Positions 1 to 7,455 of a stretch of 64,000 bases of DNA are shown in pieces. Under the pieces are notes generated by a model. It saw only the letters and a program-made list of their open reading frames with translations. It was not told the origin of the DNA and searched no databases. Position numbers and translations under genes: made by a program. Origin of the DNA: Pseudarthrobacter defluvii (GTDB lineage Bacteria; Actinomycetota; Actinomycetes; Actinomycetales; Micrococcaceae). The stretch is from assembly GCF_030323865.1 (NCBI RefSeq), contig NZ_CP066362.1:3162001-3226000 (forward strand). Direction: 5' to 3'. The first letter of the stretch is position 1. Each line of letters begins with the position of its first letter.

Positions 1-96
1 AAGGTGTTTTTCAGCTTTTCCCCAGTCTTTGCTCCTACAGTGAACCGTGCCGGTCACTGGGTCCGGCGTGCACGCGCAAGTTGGGAAGGACACAAC

Positions 97-828
97 GTGG
101 TGAAGCCGTCAATTCCGTCAATCAAAGCCCGCATCGGAGTTGGGGCGGCAGCAGTCCTGGCCGCCGGTGCCATGGCCGCTGCTGGCGTCGGTGCCGCGTC
201 CGCGTCCCCCACATCCACTCCCACTTCAACAGCTTCCCCCGCGGTCACCGCCAAGGCCCACACGCCAAAGGGCTCGGGAGGCCTGGAGGCGTTCCTTAGC
301 CTGAAGGCGGACAGCCCGCAGGCAGCCGGGGACCGCGCGGCAAAGGCAGCCACCGCCCTGGTGAACCACCCGCAGCTTTTCGCAAAGCTCCCCGCTGCGC
401 TCCAGGCGGACGTGACCACCCTCAAGGACGCCCCTGAGGCCGATCGGGTGAAGGACGCCTACAAGATCAAGACCACCGCCCTGTCCGGCGGGTACGGCGC
501 AGAGATCCAGAAGCGCGCCGACGCGGCGGAGAAGGCCGCCACCAGCCTGGCCGGCCTGCGCCAAGAGCTGCGCACCGCGTTCAGCTCCGGCAACCCGGGC
601 GCCGGGCTCCAGCAGGTGGCCAGCCAGCTGATCGGCCACCCGAAGCTGTTCGCCAAGCTCCCCGCGAACCTGCAGGCGGACCTGACGGCGCTCAAGAACG
701 CCGCCCCGGCTGACCTGGACGCCCAGGCGAACAAAATCAAGGACACCGCGGTCAACGGCGGTTACGGCACCAAGGTCCAGAAGATGGCCGAAGCACTGGC
801 GAAGAAGGCTGCAACCCCCAACACCTAA
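97..828 (+). CDS. Secreted protein with two homologous alpha-helical modules
   Basis: Predicted 243-residue exported protein of unknown function. The GTG at 97 is chosen because GGAAGGA lies 6 bases upstream; an earlier in-frame ATG at 4 has no ribosome site and would bury the signal peptide. Residues about 8-37 form a basic-hydrophobic-Ala-rich signal sequence (GVGAAAVLAAGAMAAAGV), followed by a Thr/Ser/Pro linker. The mature part holds two related modules, about residues 90-149 and 180-240, each built as HPxLFAKLPAxLQADxTxLK, then a charged helix, then GGYGxxxQK. This is an internal duplication. It converges with the amidotransferase gene at 835. I do not recognise the family; a cell-wall or extracellular helical-bundle role is a guess. 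Confidence 0.75.
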   Translation: MVKPSIPSIKARIGVGAAAVLAAGAMAAAGVGAASASPTSTPTSTASPAVTAKAHTPKGSGGLEAFLSLKADSPQAAGDRAAKAATALVNHPQLFAKLPAALQADVTTLKDAPEADRVKDAYKIKTTALSGGYGAEIQKRADAAEKAATSLAGLRQELRTAFSSGNPGAGLQQVASQLIGHPKLFAKLPANLQADLTALKNAAPADLDAQANKIKDTAVNGGYGTKVQKMAEALAKKAATPNT

Positions 829-834
829 ACCCCG

Positions 835-1704
835 TCAGGACATTTGCGACGCCGCCGCGGACGGTTCCAGGTCGGCGAGCGTGAGCGGGTACGCAGGTTG
901 GTCCGGGAACGGAAAGGTGCAGGCCACCGCCAGGTCCGGGCCAACGTGCACCAGCTCCCCCGGAGACAGGGGGCGCCAGCCGGGGTTGTGGTTCATCGGT
1001 TCGGTGGCAAAGAGAACCGAGCGCACCGCCGAGAGCTCCGTGCTTCGTGAACGGATCCGGTGGCTTCGCGCGTCCAGCGGTGCCGCCGGAGCGGGCTCGG
1101 CTGCCGGGTCCCTTTCCAGGATGTACAACGGGTGGGTTGCCGGGTAGCGGAGCGCCCAAAGGTCCGTCGCCGTCGTGATAATGATGTTCAGGGCCAAGAC
1201 GGGCAGCTCGGCGGCGATCCACCCCACCGCCCGGACAATGCCCTCCGCCACGTCCCCGGTGGCCCTGCGGGTCTCGGCCGTAATCAGGGCGAAGAGGCGT
1301 TCACTGTCGGTCTGGCCCTGCACCAGCTCCGCCACGCCAAGCTCTGCAAGGCGCGCATCCAGCCGGTCCAGGCCGTGGAACGCGCCGTTGTGGGCGAACA
1401 GCCGGCCGTCCTGTTCGAACGGGTGCGTGTTCACCATGGTGTGCGCCCCGGTGCTGGCGTAGCGGACATGGGCCAGGAAGGTGGTGCTCAGCAGCTGCCG
1501 CGCTTCGCGGGCAAAGGCGTGGTCCTCCCATGCGGCGAGCGGCCGTTTGCTGACCCGCGCGCCGCCGTCGGTATCAAAGCTTCCGATCCCCGCGCCGTCG
1601 GGCTCCCTCCTGCTCTGCTCGGACAGGCTGTCCGGGGCGTCCAGCAGCCAGAAGGTGGCGCGGACGGGCCGGGACCCGGCGTGCAGCCCGAACAGTCGGC
1701 ACAC
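835..1704 (-). CDS. Class II glutamine amidotransferase
   Basis: 289 residues. Begins MCRLFG, so Cys2 is the N-terminal nucleophile of the Ntn-type class II glutaminase fold (YafJ/EgtC/GATase_4-like). Further conserved pieces are the HVRYAS and NTHPFEQDGRLFAHNGAF stretches. The start is GTG with AAAGGAG six bases upstream. It lies 21 bp downstream of the glutamate decarboxylase gene on the same strand, so the two are probably co-transcribed; both act on the glutamine/glutamate side of metabolism, but the true acceptor substrate of this enzyme cannot be read from sequence. An EgtC (ergothioneine) role is possible by family but no other egt gene is nearby. Confidence 0.8.
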   Translation of the reverse strand: MCRLFGLHAGSRPVRATFWLLDAPDSLSEQSRREPDGAGIGSFDTDGGARVSKRPLAAWEDHAFAREARQLLSTTFLAHVRYASTGAHTMVNTHPFEQDGRLFAHNGAFHGLDRLDARLAELGVAELVQGQTDSERLFALITAETRRATGDVAEGIVRAVGWIAAELPVLALNIIITTATDLWALRYPATHPLYILERDPAAEPAPAAPLDARSHRIRSRSTELSAVRSVLFATEPMNHNPGWRPLSPGELVHVGPDLAVACTFPFPDQPAYPLTLADLEPSAAASQMS

Positions 1705-1725
1705 GTGGCACTCCTTTAATAAGGG

Positions 1726-3126
1726 CTAGTGGTGGAACGCTTCCTTCTGTTGCCCGTCGGGCATGGGCGCCGTCAGGGCATCCAGGTAGGCCACTTCTTT
1801 GTTGAAGTCGGTCAGGAAGCTGGCGGCCAGGTCGCGGGTGAAGCCGTTGCGGACCACGATCCGCTGCACCGTGATGTCGGCGAGCCCTTCCGGCAGCGGG
1901 TAGGCCGGGACCAGCCAGCCGTTCATGCGCAGGCGTTCGGAGAGGTGGTGCAGGTTCCAGTTCTTGGTGTGGCCGTCGGTGAGTTGCCAGGCGAAGACCG
2001 GGATGTCGGACCCGTCGCTCCACAGGGTGAAGGCGTCCATGGCCCCGATCTCGTGCGAGAGGTACAGCGCAACGTCGCGGGAGCTTGCCTGGACGGACTT
2101 GTAGCCGGCGAAGCCCAGCCGGAGGAAGAGGTAGTACTGCAGCAGAACCTGCGCGCCGGGCCGGGAGAAGTTCAGGGCGAAGGTGGGCATGTCGCCGCCC
2201 AGGTAGCTGACGTGGAACACGAGGTCTTCGGGCAGGGACTGTTCGTCCCGCCACACCACCCAGCCCAGGCCCGGATAGACCAGCCCGTACTTGTGCCCGG
2301 ACGTGTTGATGGAGGCCACCCTGGAGAGCCGGAAATCCCACACCAGCTCCGGATTGAGGAAGGGCGCCACCATGGCCCCGGAGGCACCGTCCACGTGGAT
2401 GGGGATGTCCAGGCCGGTGTCAGCCTGGACGCGGTCAAGCGCGGCGCTGATCTGCTCCACGGGTTCGTAGGCGCCGGTGTAGGTGACGCCCATGATGGCC
2501 ACTACTCCGATGGTGTTTTCGTCCACGTACCGTTCCAGGTCGTGACCGTCCAGCGTGGGATGTTCGGCGGAGACGGGCACGTAGCGGGCTTCCACGTCCC
2601 AGTAGTTGCAGAACTTCTCCCAGCACACCTGCATGGCGGAGCTGAGGACAATGTTGGGCGCCTCCGTGGGCTTCTTCTCGGCGCGACGGCGGTGCTGCCA
2701 CCGGCGTTTGAGCGCCAGTCCGCCCAGCATGCATGCTTCGGAGGACCCGACAGTGGAGGTGCCGATGGCCGCGGCAGGATCCGGTGCATTCCACAGGTCC
2801 GCGAGCATCCGCCAGCACCGGGTCTCGATCAGTGCCGTCTGTGGGTATTCGTCCTTGTCGATCATGTTCTTGTCGAACGTTTCGGCGTACAGCTGCGAGG
2901 CTTCCTTCTCCATCCACGTGCCCACGAACGTGGCCAGGTTCAGGCGCGAGTTGCCGTCCAGCATCACCTCGTCGTGAACCACCTGGTAGGCGGTGGCGGG
3001 CAGGGATTCCCCGTCCGGGATAGTGAACCGCGGAAAGATGGTGGCTTCCCCGGGTCGGCTGAACAGCGGGTTCAGCTCCACGCTCGTTTCGGGCTGGTGC
3101 CGTACGCTCCGGTGTGACCTCGTCAT
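1726..3126 (-). CDS. gadB: Glutamate decarboxylase (PLP-dependent)
   Basis: 466 residues, the usual length for bacterial GadB. It converts L-glutamate to GABA and CO2 in the cytoplasm, consuming a proton. Visible motifs: N-terminal FTIPDGESLPATAYQVVHDE, the cofactor segment HVDGASG at residues 244-250, and SINTSGHKYG with the Schiff-base Lys279. Start ATG has AAGGAA six bases upstream. It heads a two-gene unit with the amidotransferase at 835-1704. No GABA/glutamate antiporter (gadC) is present in the window, so an acid-resistance pair cannot be claimed; GABA may feed catabolism instead. Confidence 0.92.
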   Translation of the reverse strand: MTRSHRSVRHQPETSVELNPLFSRPGEATIFPRFTIPDGESLPATAYQVVHDEVMLDGNSRLNLATFVGTWMEKEASQLYAETFDKNMIDKDEYPQTALIETRCWRMLADLWNAPDPAAAIGTSTVGSSEACMLGGLALKRRWQHRRRAEKKPTEAPNIVLSSAMQVCWEKFCNYWDVEARYVPVSAEHPTLDGHDLERYVDENTIGVVAIMGVTYTGAYEPVEQISAALDRVQADTGLDIPIHVDGASGAMVAPFLNPELVWDFRLSRVASINTSGHKYGLVYPGLGWVVWRDEQSLPEDLVFHVSYLGGDMPTFALNFSRPGAQVLLQYYLFLRLGFAGYKSVQASSRDVALYLSHEIGAMDAFTLWSDGSDIPVFAWQLTDGHTKNWNLHHLSERLRMNGWLVPAYPLPEGLADITVQRIVVRNGFTRDLAASFLTDFNKEVAYLDALTAPMPDGQQKEAFHH

Positions 3127-3505
3127 GTCCAGTTCCTTCGGCCGCCGTCGTTGCAGCCACGCGCACGCCGCTGCACTTCCGCTGTTCCCAGCACTCCGTA
3201 TTATTCATGTCCCCGGCGCAAACGGCACCAGATTTCTCGGGCATGTGCCGAGCGGAAGTACGACGACGGCACGCACCAGCGCGCCGGCCCGCACCCCGGA
3301 TTTCGACGCGCACCTGCGGTTTCGACGCGCAGATTCCTTTTCGCGGCCCGAATCTGGGGTGCGAAAAGGAAGGCGCACCGCGAAAAGGAGGAAGCGAGTC
3401 GTGGCTGCTTGCGGCCGTCCTGTGTAAGACCGGGCGGATGGGTAAGAAGGAAGTACCAATTACGACGGCGGCAGGGGAACCTGAAGCAGCGGAGGTTCAT
3501 AAAAG
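3127..3505. other. Divergent intergenic region gadB / formamidase
   Basis: 379 bp between two divergent genes. It must hold both promoters but also carries a full copy of the interspersed palindromic repeat (3250-3398). No convincing protein-coding gene is seen; apparent open frames here are created by the repeat. Confidence 0.6.
3250..3398. repeat. Interspersed palindromic repeat, copy A
   Basis: Contains the family landmarks: a GAAGTACGAC(G/A)ACGGCACGC end at about 3255, two TTTCGACGCG motifs at 3301 and 3320, and the core inverted repeat TTCCTTTTCGC (3334-3344) / GCGAAAAGGAA (3361-3371) around a GC-rich loop, followed by a second GCGAAAAGG. Other copies are at 54.6, 54.9, 56.0, 59.4, 61.3, 62.5 and 62.9 kb. 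Confidence 0.75.
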
Positions 3506-4513
3506 ATGGTTGTCCACAAACTTGCGCCCCAGCCGGGCGAATACTCCTACGTGTTCGGCGGCCGGGAACCGATGATCGGCATCAAGCCCGGCGACATCGT
3601 GGAGGTCAGTACCGAGGACTGCTTCGGCGGCCGAGTCACCTCCCCCGACCAGCTGCCCAGCGAGGCGGTGCCCTTCAACGAGATGAACCCGGTCTCGGGG
3701 CCCATCCAGGTGGAAGGTGCGGAACCGGGTGACATGCTCGCGGTCCACTTCGTGTCCATCGTGCCGGCCAGGAAGTACGCGGTGTCCTGCGTGCTGCCGC
3801 AGTTCGGCGCCCTGACGGGAACGCGTGAGACAGCCATGCTCAATGAGTCGCTGGAGGAACGCGTCTGGTTCTATGACATCGACCTGGAGAGTTGGACCGC
3901 GTCGTTCAAGGCGCGGAACTCGGACTTCCGGCTGCAGCTGCCGCTGGACCCCATGCACGGCACAGTTGGTGTCGCTCCCGCCGGCGGCGAGGTACGGCTG
4001 GTCATGACGCCGTCCACGCACGGCGGAAACATGGACACCCCGGAAGCCCGCGCCGGGACCACGCTGTACCTGCCGGTCAACGTGGCCGGGGCCATGCTCT
4101 CCCTGGGTGACGGCCATGCCCGCCAGGGCGAGGGCGAAGTCTGCGGCACCGGCCTGGAGTCGGCAATGAACTCGGTGATCGCGGTGGACCTCATCAAGGA
4201 GGGCGCCGCAGCGTGGCCCCGCCTGGAGAACGACGACTACATCATGAGCACGGGTTCCACCCGCCCCTTGGAGGATGCGTACCGGATCAGCCAGAAAGAC
4301 CTCATCGCCTGGACCTCGGACCTTACCGGCATGGACATGCTGGACTCGTACCAGTTGGTCAGCCAGATGGGCCTCGCCCCGGCGGCCAACGTCTGCGATC
4401 CGAACTACACGATGGTTGCCAAGCTTCCCAAGTGGACGCTGCAGGGCGCCCAGGCCTACGGCGGTGCCCACAGCCGCCTGCGGAAGGCAGCTGAGGACTA
4501 CACCTCGCGGTAG
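3506..4513 (+). CDS. Acetamidase/formamidase family protein
   Basis: 335 residues, FmdA_AmdA family amidohydrolase. These cytoplasmic enzymes release ammonia from formamide, acetamide or short amides. Recognised from the FEMNPVSGPIQVEGAEPGD-like stretch, the acidic DCFGG near residue 40, MTPSTHGGNMD, and GDGHARQGEGEVCGTGLE. The ATG at 3506 has GGAGG ten bases upstream. It is monocistronic, followed by a strong hairpin at 4534-4569. Substrate cannot be assigned; formamide from histidine or cyanide degradation, or a small amide nitrogen source, are the usual options. Confidence 0.88.
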   Translation: MVVHKLAPQPGEYSYVFGGREPMIGIKPGDIVEVSTEDCFGGRVTSPDQLPSEAVPFNEMNPVSGPIQVEGAEPGDMLAVHFVSIVPARKYAVSCVLPQFGALTGTRETAMLNESLEERVWFYDIDLESWTASFKARNSDFRLQLPLDPMHGTVGVAPAGGEVRLVMTPSTHGGNMDTPEARAGTTLYLPVNVAGAMLSLGDGHARQGEGEVCGTGLESAMNSVIAVDLIKEGAAAWPRLENDDYIMSTGSTRPLEDAYRISQKDLIAWTSDLTGMDMLDSYQLVSQMGLAPAANVCDPNYTMVAKLPKWTLQGAQAYGGAHSRLRKAAEDYTSR

Positions 4514-4533
4514 GAACAGTCACCGAACAATGG

Positions 4534-4569
4534 AAGCGCGGCAGGTCTCTCGCCAGACCCGCCGCGCTT
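4534..4569 (+). terminator. Hairpin terminator after the formamidase gene
   Basis: Arms AAGCGCGGCAGGTCT (4534-4548) and AGACCCGCCGCGCTT (4555-4569) pair over 15 positions with one mismatch and a 6-nt loop, 20 bp after the stop codon. No U-tract follows, as is common in high-GC actinobacteria. Confidence 0.6.
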
Positions 4570-4908
4570 CTGCGTTTCGCGGCCCTGGCCCAGTACACGG
4601 GACCTGCGAAATTTGCGCCGACCTTGATGCAATCTTGACCGAATCTCTGCAGGTCCTTGAGGTCCTCCCTCCAAAGTGATGCGTGAAGGACGGGGAAGCA
4701 ACCTTGATGCACCTGGGTACTGGGGCCCAGTCAACCCGCGCCTGCATCGGATAACACCGATGGTCTCAGAGCCTGGCGGCGCTAAGAAGCGGCGCCGCCA
4801 GGCAACCAATCCCCATTCCACACAGGCCAGGGGCCGACGGCGGAGGCAACGGGTCAGCGTCGATCCGAAAAAAGCCGTCGGCCCCCACATCCCTCGAAGA
4901 AGTACGAC

Positions 4909-4932
4909 GGCGGCACGCATCGGCCGCGGAGG
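4909..4932. repeat. Half-copy of the interspersed repeat end
   Basis: GAAGTACGACGGCGGCACGC here matches GAAGTACGACGACGGCACGC at about 3255 in 19 of 20 positions, but the palindromic core does not follow. It looks like a truncated or decayed element just downstream of the lipid kinase stop. Confidence 0.5.
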
Positions 4933-4938
4933 CTCCAG

Positions 4939-5871
4939 CTACCCGTCGAGTCGGGCCGCCGTGCTGTATTGCGGCACCACCACGTGCACGGCGTTGCGGT
5001 CAATGGTGAAGTCCACGGGCGTGGCCGTGGCGATCTCGCCGTCGAGGTTCACCGGCATTGGCGGCTCTGTCACCAGCCGGACGCGTTGCGTGGTCAGGTG
5101 GTACACGCCGTCGCGCTCAACGAAGCTGCCGTCCTTGAGCAGGCGGGCGATCCGCACATGCTCCCGAAGCGGCGCCCCCGGGATGGCGTAGAGGTCCAGG
5201 GTGTGGTCATCGATTCCCGCGGTGGGCGAGACCGCATTGCCGCCCCCGTAATGCCGGCCGTTGCCCACCGCCACCTGCAGCATGTTCTCCAGCTCCAGCG
5301 CTTGATGGTCCCCCTCGGGGAACTCGAGCCGGGCGCGGAAGTGCTTGTGCCGTGCATACGCGCGGACCGCGGCAACACCGTACGCCAAGGGACCCAGCCG
5401 CCGCTTCAGCCGCGGGCTCAGGCTCTCGGTCACCCCCACGGACAGGCCGACGGAGGCCACATTAAGGAAGGGCTCACCGTTGGCCCGGCCAAGATCGATG
5501 TCTACCACCTTCCCGTCCGCGAGCGCGACGCACGCCGCGTCAAGGTTGGCGGGAATCTCCAGCGTGCGGGCAAGATCGTTGGCCGTGCCCAGCGGAAGGA
5601 CGCCCAACACGATTCCGGTTCCGGCAAACCGCCCGGCGGCGAAGGACACGGTGCCGTCGCCGCCACCGACAACCACCAGGTCATGTCCGTCGGCGGCAAC
5701 ACTGTCGAGTGTGGAAGCCAGGTCGGCGCCCGAGCGGACAAGGTGCACGGCGGAGATCGGCAGGCCGGCTTTCTGCAGCTTGCCGACCACCGGCTCCGGC
5801 CCCGCCGCGGCGAGGCGGGCACCGGCATTGATCACCAGGGCAACGGAGTCCGCGTCTCGGGCAGCCTTCAT
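4939..5871 (-). CDS. Diacylglycerol kinase family lipid kinase
   Basis: 310 residues with the DAGK catalytic domain (YegS/BmrU-like): VALVINAGA at the N-terminus, the nucleotide loop VVVGGGDGTVSFAAG, and GVLPLGTANDLARTLEIP. These cytoplasmic or membrane-associated enzymes phosphorylate diacylglycerol or related lipids. I prefer the ATG at 5871 because homology begins right after it; a GTG at 5922 in the same frame overlaps the stop of the small membrane peptide upstream (GTGA) and could be used by translational coupling, adding 17 residues. It forms a two-gene unit with the 31-residue peptide. Confidence 0.85.
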   Translation of the reverse strand: MKAARDADSVALVINAGARLAAAGPEPVVGKLQKAGLPISAVHLVRSGADLASTLDSVAADGHDLVVVGGGDGTVSFAAGRFAGTGIVLGVLPLGTANDLARTLEIPANLDAACVALADGKVVDIDLGRANGEPFLNVASVGLSVGVTESLSPRLKRRLGPLAYGVAAVRAYARHKHFRARLEFPEGDHQALELENMLQVAVGNGRHYGGGNAVSPTAGIDDHTLDLYAIPGAPLREHVRIARLLKDGSFVERDGVYHLTTQRVRLVTEPPMPVNLDGEIATATPVDFTIDRNAVHVVVPQYSTAARLDG

Positions 5872-5918
5872 GGGGACAATCCTAGGTGGCGGAACCGGGA
5901 GACCCTCGCACGGGGCTG

Positions 5919-6014
5919 TCACTTCCGACGGCGAACCACCAGCACGATGTACAGGGCAACGCCCACTGCCACCAAGGCCCCGATGTTGACCCCGAAATTT
6001 GACCCATTCAGCAT
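5919..6014 (-). CDS. 31-residue single-span membrane peptide
   Basis: Very short gene encoding a peptide that starts MLNGSNFGVNIGALVAVG, continues with a hydrophobic run (VALYIVLVV) and ends in RRRK: one transmembrane segment with a basic cytoplasmic tail. The start is supported by AGAGGAG seven bases upstream. Its TGA overlaps the GTG of a longer form of the lipid kinase. Function unknown; a membrane anchor or activator for the kinase is inference from coupling only. Confidence 0.6.
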   Translation of the reverse strand: MLNGSNFGVNIGALVAVGVALYIVLVVRRRK

Positions 6015-6110
6015 GCCGGAACTCCTCTGCGGCTTCGCCTTGCTCCTGACCACATCAGCTTACGTCCGGCCGTACAACGCGGTAAGCGGCAAACCGGCTA
6101 GCATCGGGGG

Positions 6111-6872
6111 ATGCCGTCCCTCTCCGTGGTCATCCCGTGCAAGGATGACGGCCCGTTCCTGGAACACTGCCTCCAGGCCCTGCAATCCCAGACCATGGCT
6201 CCGCTGGAAATCATCGTGGTGGACAACAACTCCAGCGATGACACCGCCAAGATCGCAACAAAGCACGGCGCCCGGGTCCTCCACGAACACGTGCCCGGTA
6301 TTGCCGCCGCAGCTTCCGCTGGATACGACGCCGCCCGCGGAGACGTCATCGTCCGCTGCGATGCGGACAGCATTCCCCCGGCCGACTGGCTGGAACGCAT
6401 AAGCCGGCGCTTCCAGCAGGACCCGGACTTGGCCCTTCTCACGGGGCCGGGCGTCTTCTACGGCACCGGCCGGATCCGCAGCCGGCTCGCCGGAATCGCC
6501 TACATTCAGGCCTACTTCGTCCTCATGGGCGCGGCCATGGGCCACTGGCCGCCCTTCGGCTCCAACTGCGCCTTCCGCCACCAGGACTGGGAGCAGGCCC
6601 GCAGCAAAGTGAACCGGCTGGACACGGGAGTGCACGACGACGTCGACCTCGGCTTTGCGCTGGACCCCACCCGCCGCACGGCCTACGATCCCTCGCTGCA
6701 GGTTGGCATTTCGGCCCGCGCACTGGCCGGCGGCGCCGACGCGCGGCTGCGGTTCAAGCGCGCCTTCCACACGCTGGGCATCCACTGGCGGCAGCTGCCG
6801 CCGTGGGAGCGCTGGAAGGTGACGTTGAAGGCCCGGCGGGAGCGCCGCCGTCGTCCGTCATCCACCCGGTGA
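6111..6872 (+). CDS. Family 2 glycosyltransferase
   Basis: 253 residues, GT-A fold. Features: SVVIPCKDDGPFLEHCLQAL, VVDNNSSDDTAKIA, the metal-binding CDADS near residue 87, and a later HDDVD motif. No transmembrane segments, so a cytoplasmic or peripheral enzyme using an NDP-sugar. It ends 10 bp from the convergent idi gene at the edge of the carotenoid locus. Glycosylation of the C50 carotenoid (as in decaprenoxanthin glucosides) is an attractive inference from position, but the gene is not in the crt operon and other acceptors are equally possible. Confidence 0.82.
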   Translation: MPSLSVVIPCKDDGPFLEHCLQALQSQTMAPLEIIVVDNNSSDDTAKIATKHGARVLHEHVPGIAAAASAGYDAARGDVIVRCDADSIPPADWLERISRRFQQDPDLALLTGPGVFYGTGRIRSRLAGIAYIQAYFVLMGAAMGHWPPFGSNCAFRHQDWEQARSKVNRLDTGVHDDVDLGFALDPTRRTAYDPSLQVGISARALAGGADARLRFKRAFHTLGIHWRQLPPWERWKVTLKARRERRRRPSSTR

Positions 6873-6882
6873 CAAAAGGAAC

Positions 6883-7431
6883 CTAGGCGCCGAACCGCTC
6901 CGGGTACAGCAGCGGAAGCTGAAGGGTTACCCACGGGCTGAAGGCCCAGGGGGTGGCGGCCACGGCGGCGGTGATCAGCGCGGGATCGGTCCACTGCCAC
7001 TCCATGACCTCGTCGGCCCGGGGAGAAAGCGGTGACGCAGCGCGTGCCGTGAACACCGGGCAGATCTCGTTTTCCACCACGCCGGAGGCATCCACCGCCC
7101 GGTACCGGAAGTCCGGAACCCGCAGTTCGATGTCCGAGAGGGTCAGCCCAAGTTCGTACTCACCGCGGCGCCGCACGGCGTCCTCAAGCTCCTCGCCGGG
7201 CGCAGGATGACCGCAGAAGGAATTGGTCCAGACGCCGGGCCAGGTCAGCTTGGACAGGGCGCGGCGGGTGAGGAGGATGCGGCCGTCGGAGTCGTACACG
7301 TGGGCCGAGAAGGCCAGGTGCAGGGGTGTGGAGGAAGAGTGGACGGTGGCCTTGTCCTCGACGCCGACCGGTGTTCCGTCGTCGGCGGCCAGGACCACCT
7401 GCTCTGCATTCGCTTTCAATTGCCCTCCCAT
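6883..7431 (-). CDS. idi: Isopentenyl-diphosphate delta-isomerase (type I)
   Basis: 182 residues, Nudix fold. Interconverts IPP and DMAPP to prime prenyl chain synthesis. Active-site Cys73 sits in NSFCGHP; His/Glu metal ligands are in HLAFSAHVY and CGHPAPGE, and the Nudix helix is EDAVRRRGEYELGL. It is transcribed divergently from crtE; the two ATGs are only 23 bp apart, so their promoters must overlap. This gives DMAPP supply under the same promoter region as the carotenoid operon. Confidence 0.93.
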   Translation of the reverse strand: MGGQLKANAEQVVLAADDGTPVGVEDKATVHSSSTPLHLAFSAHVYDSDGRILLTRRALSKLTWPGVWTNSFCGHPAPGEELEDAVRRRGEYELGLTLSDIELRVPDFRYRAVDASGVVENEICPVFTARAASPLSPRADEVMEWQWTDPALITAAVAATPWAFSPWVTLQLPLLYPERFGA

Positions 7432-7455
7432 GGGTGCCCGTGTTTACTTTACATA
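7420..7455. promoter_or_regulatory. Shared divergent idi/crtE promoter, probably leaderless
   Basis: Only 23 bp separate the two start codons. On the + strand a TACTTT at 7445-7450 is a plausible -10 box placed so that transcription would begin at or next to the crtE ATG at 7455; TTGCCC at 7420-7425 is a weak -35 candidate. On the - strand TAAAGT in the same A/T patch can serve idi. Neither gene has a Shine-Dalgarno sequence, which fits leaderless mRNAs. Inferred from sequence only. Confidence 0.45.

Larger units (their letters stand above)
4514..4938. other. Structured intergenic region with three strong hairpins
   Basis: 425 bp between convergent genes. Three separate long inverted repeats occur: 4534-4569 (15-bp arms, one mismatch), 4771-4803 (12-bp perfect arms GCCTGGCGGCGC, 9-nt loop) and 4830-4885 (12-bp perfect arms GGGGCCGACGGC). 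A short direct repeat CCTTGATGCA occurs near 4622 and 4702. The right end, about 4909-4932, matches the end motif of the interspersed repeat. No coding gene is evident. Confidence 0.5.

Noticed and set aside
7326..7454. N-terminal extension of crtE
   Set aside because: It would overlap most of the idi 5' end, and the conserved crtE sequence starts after the ATG at 7455.
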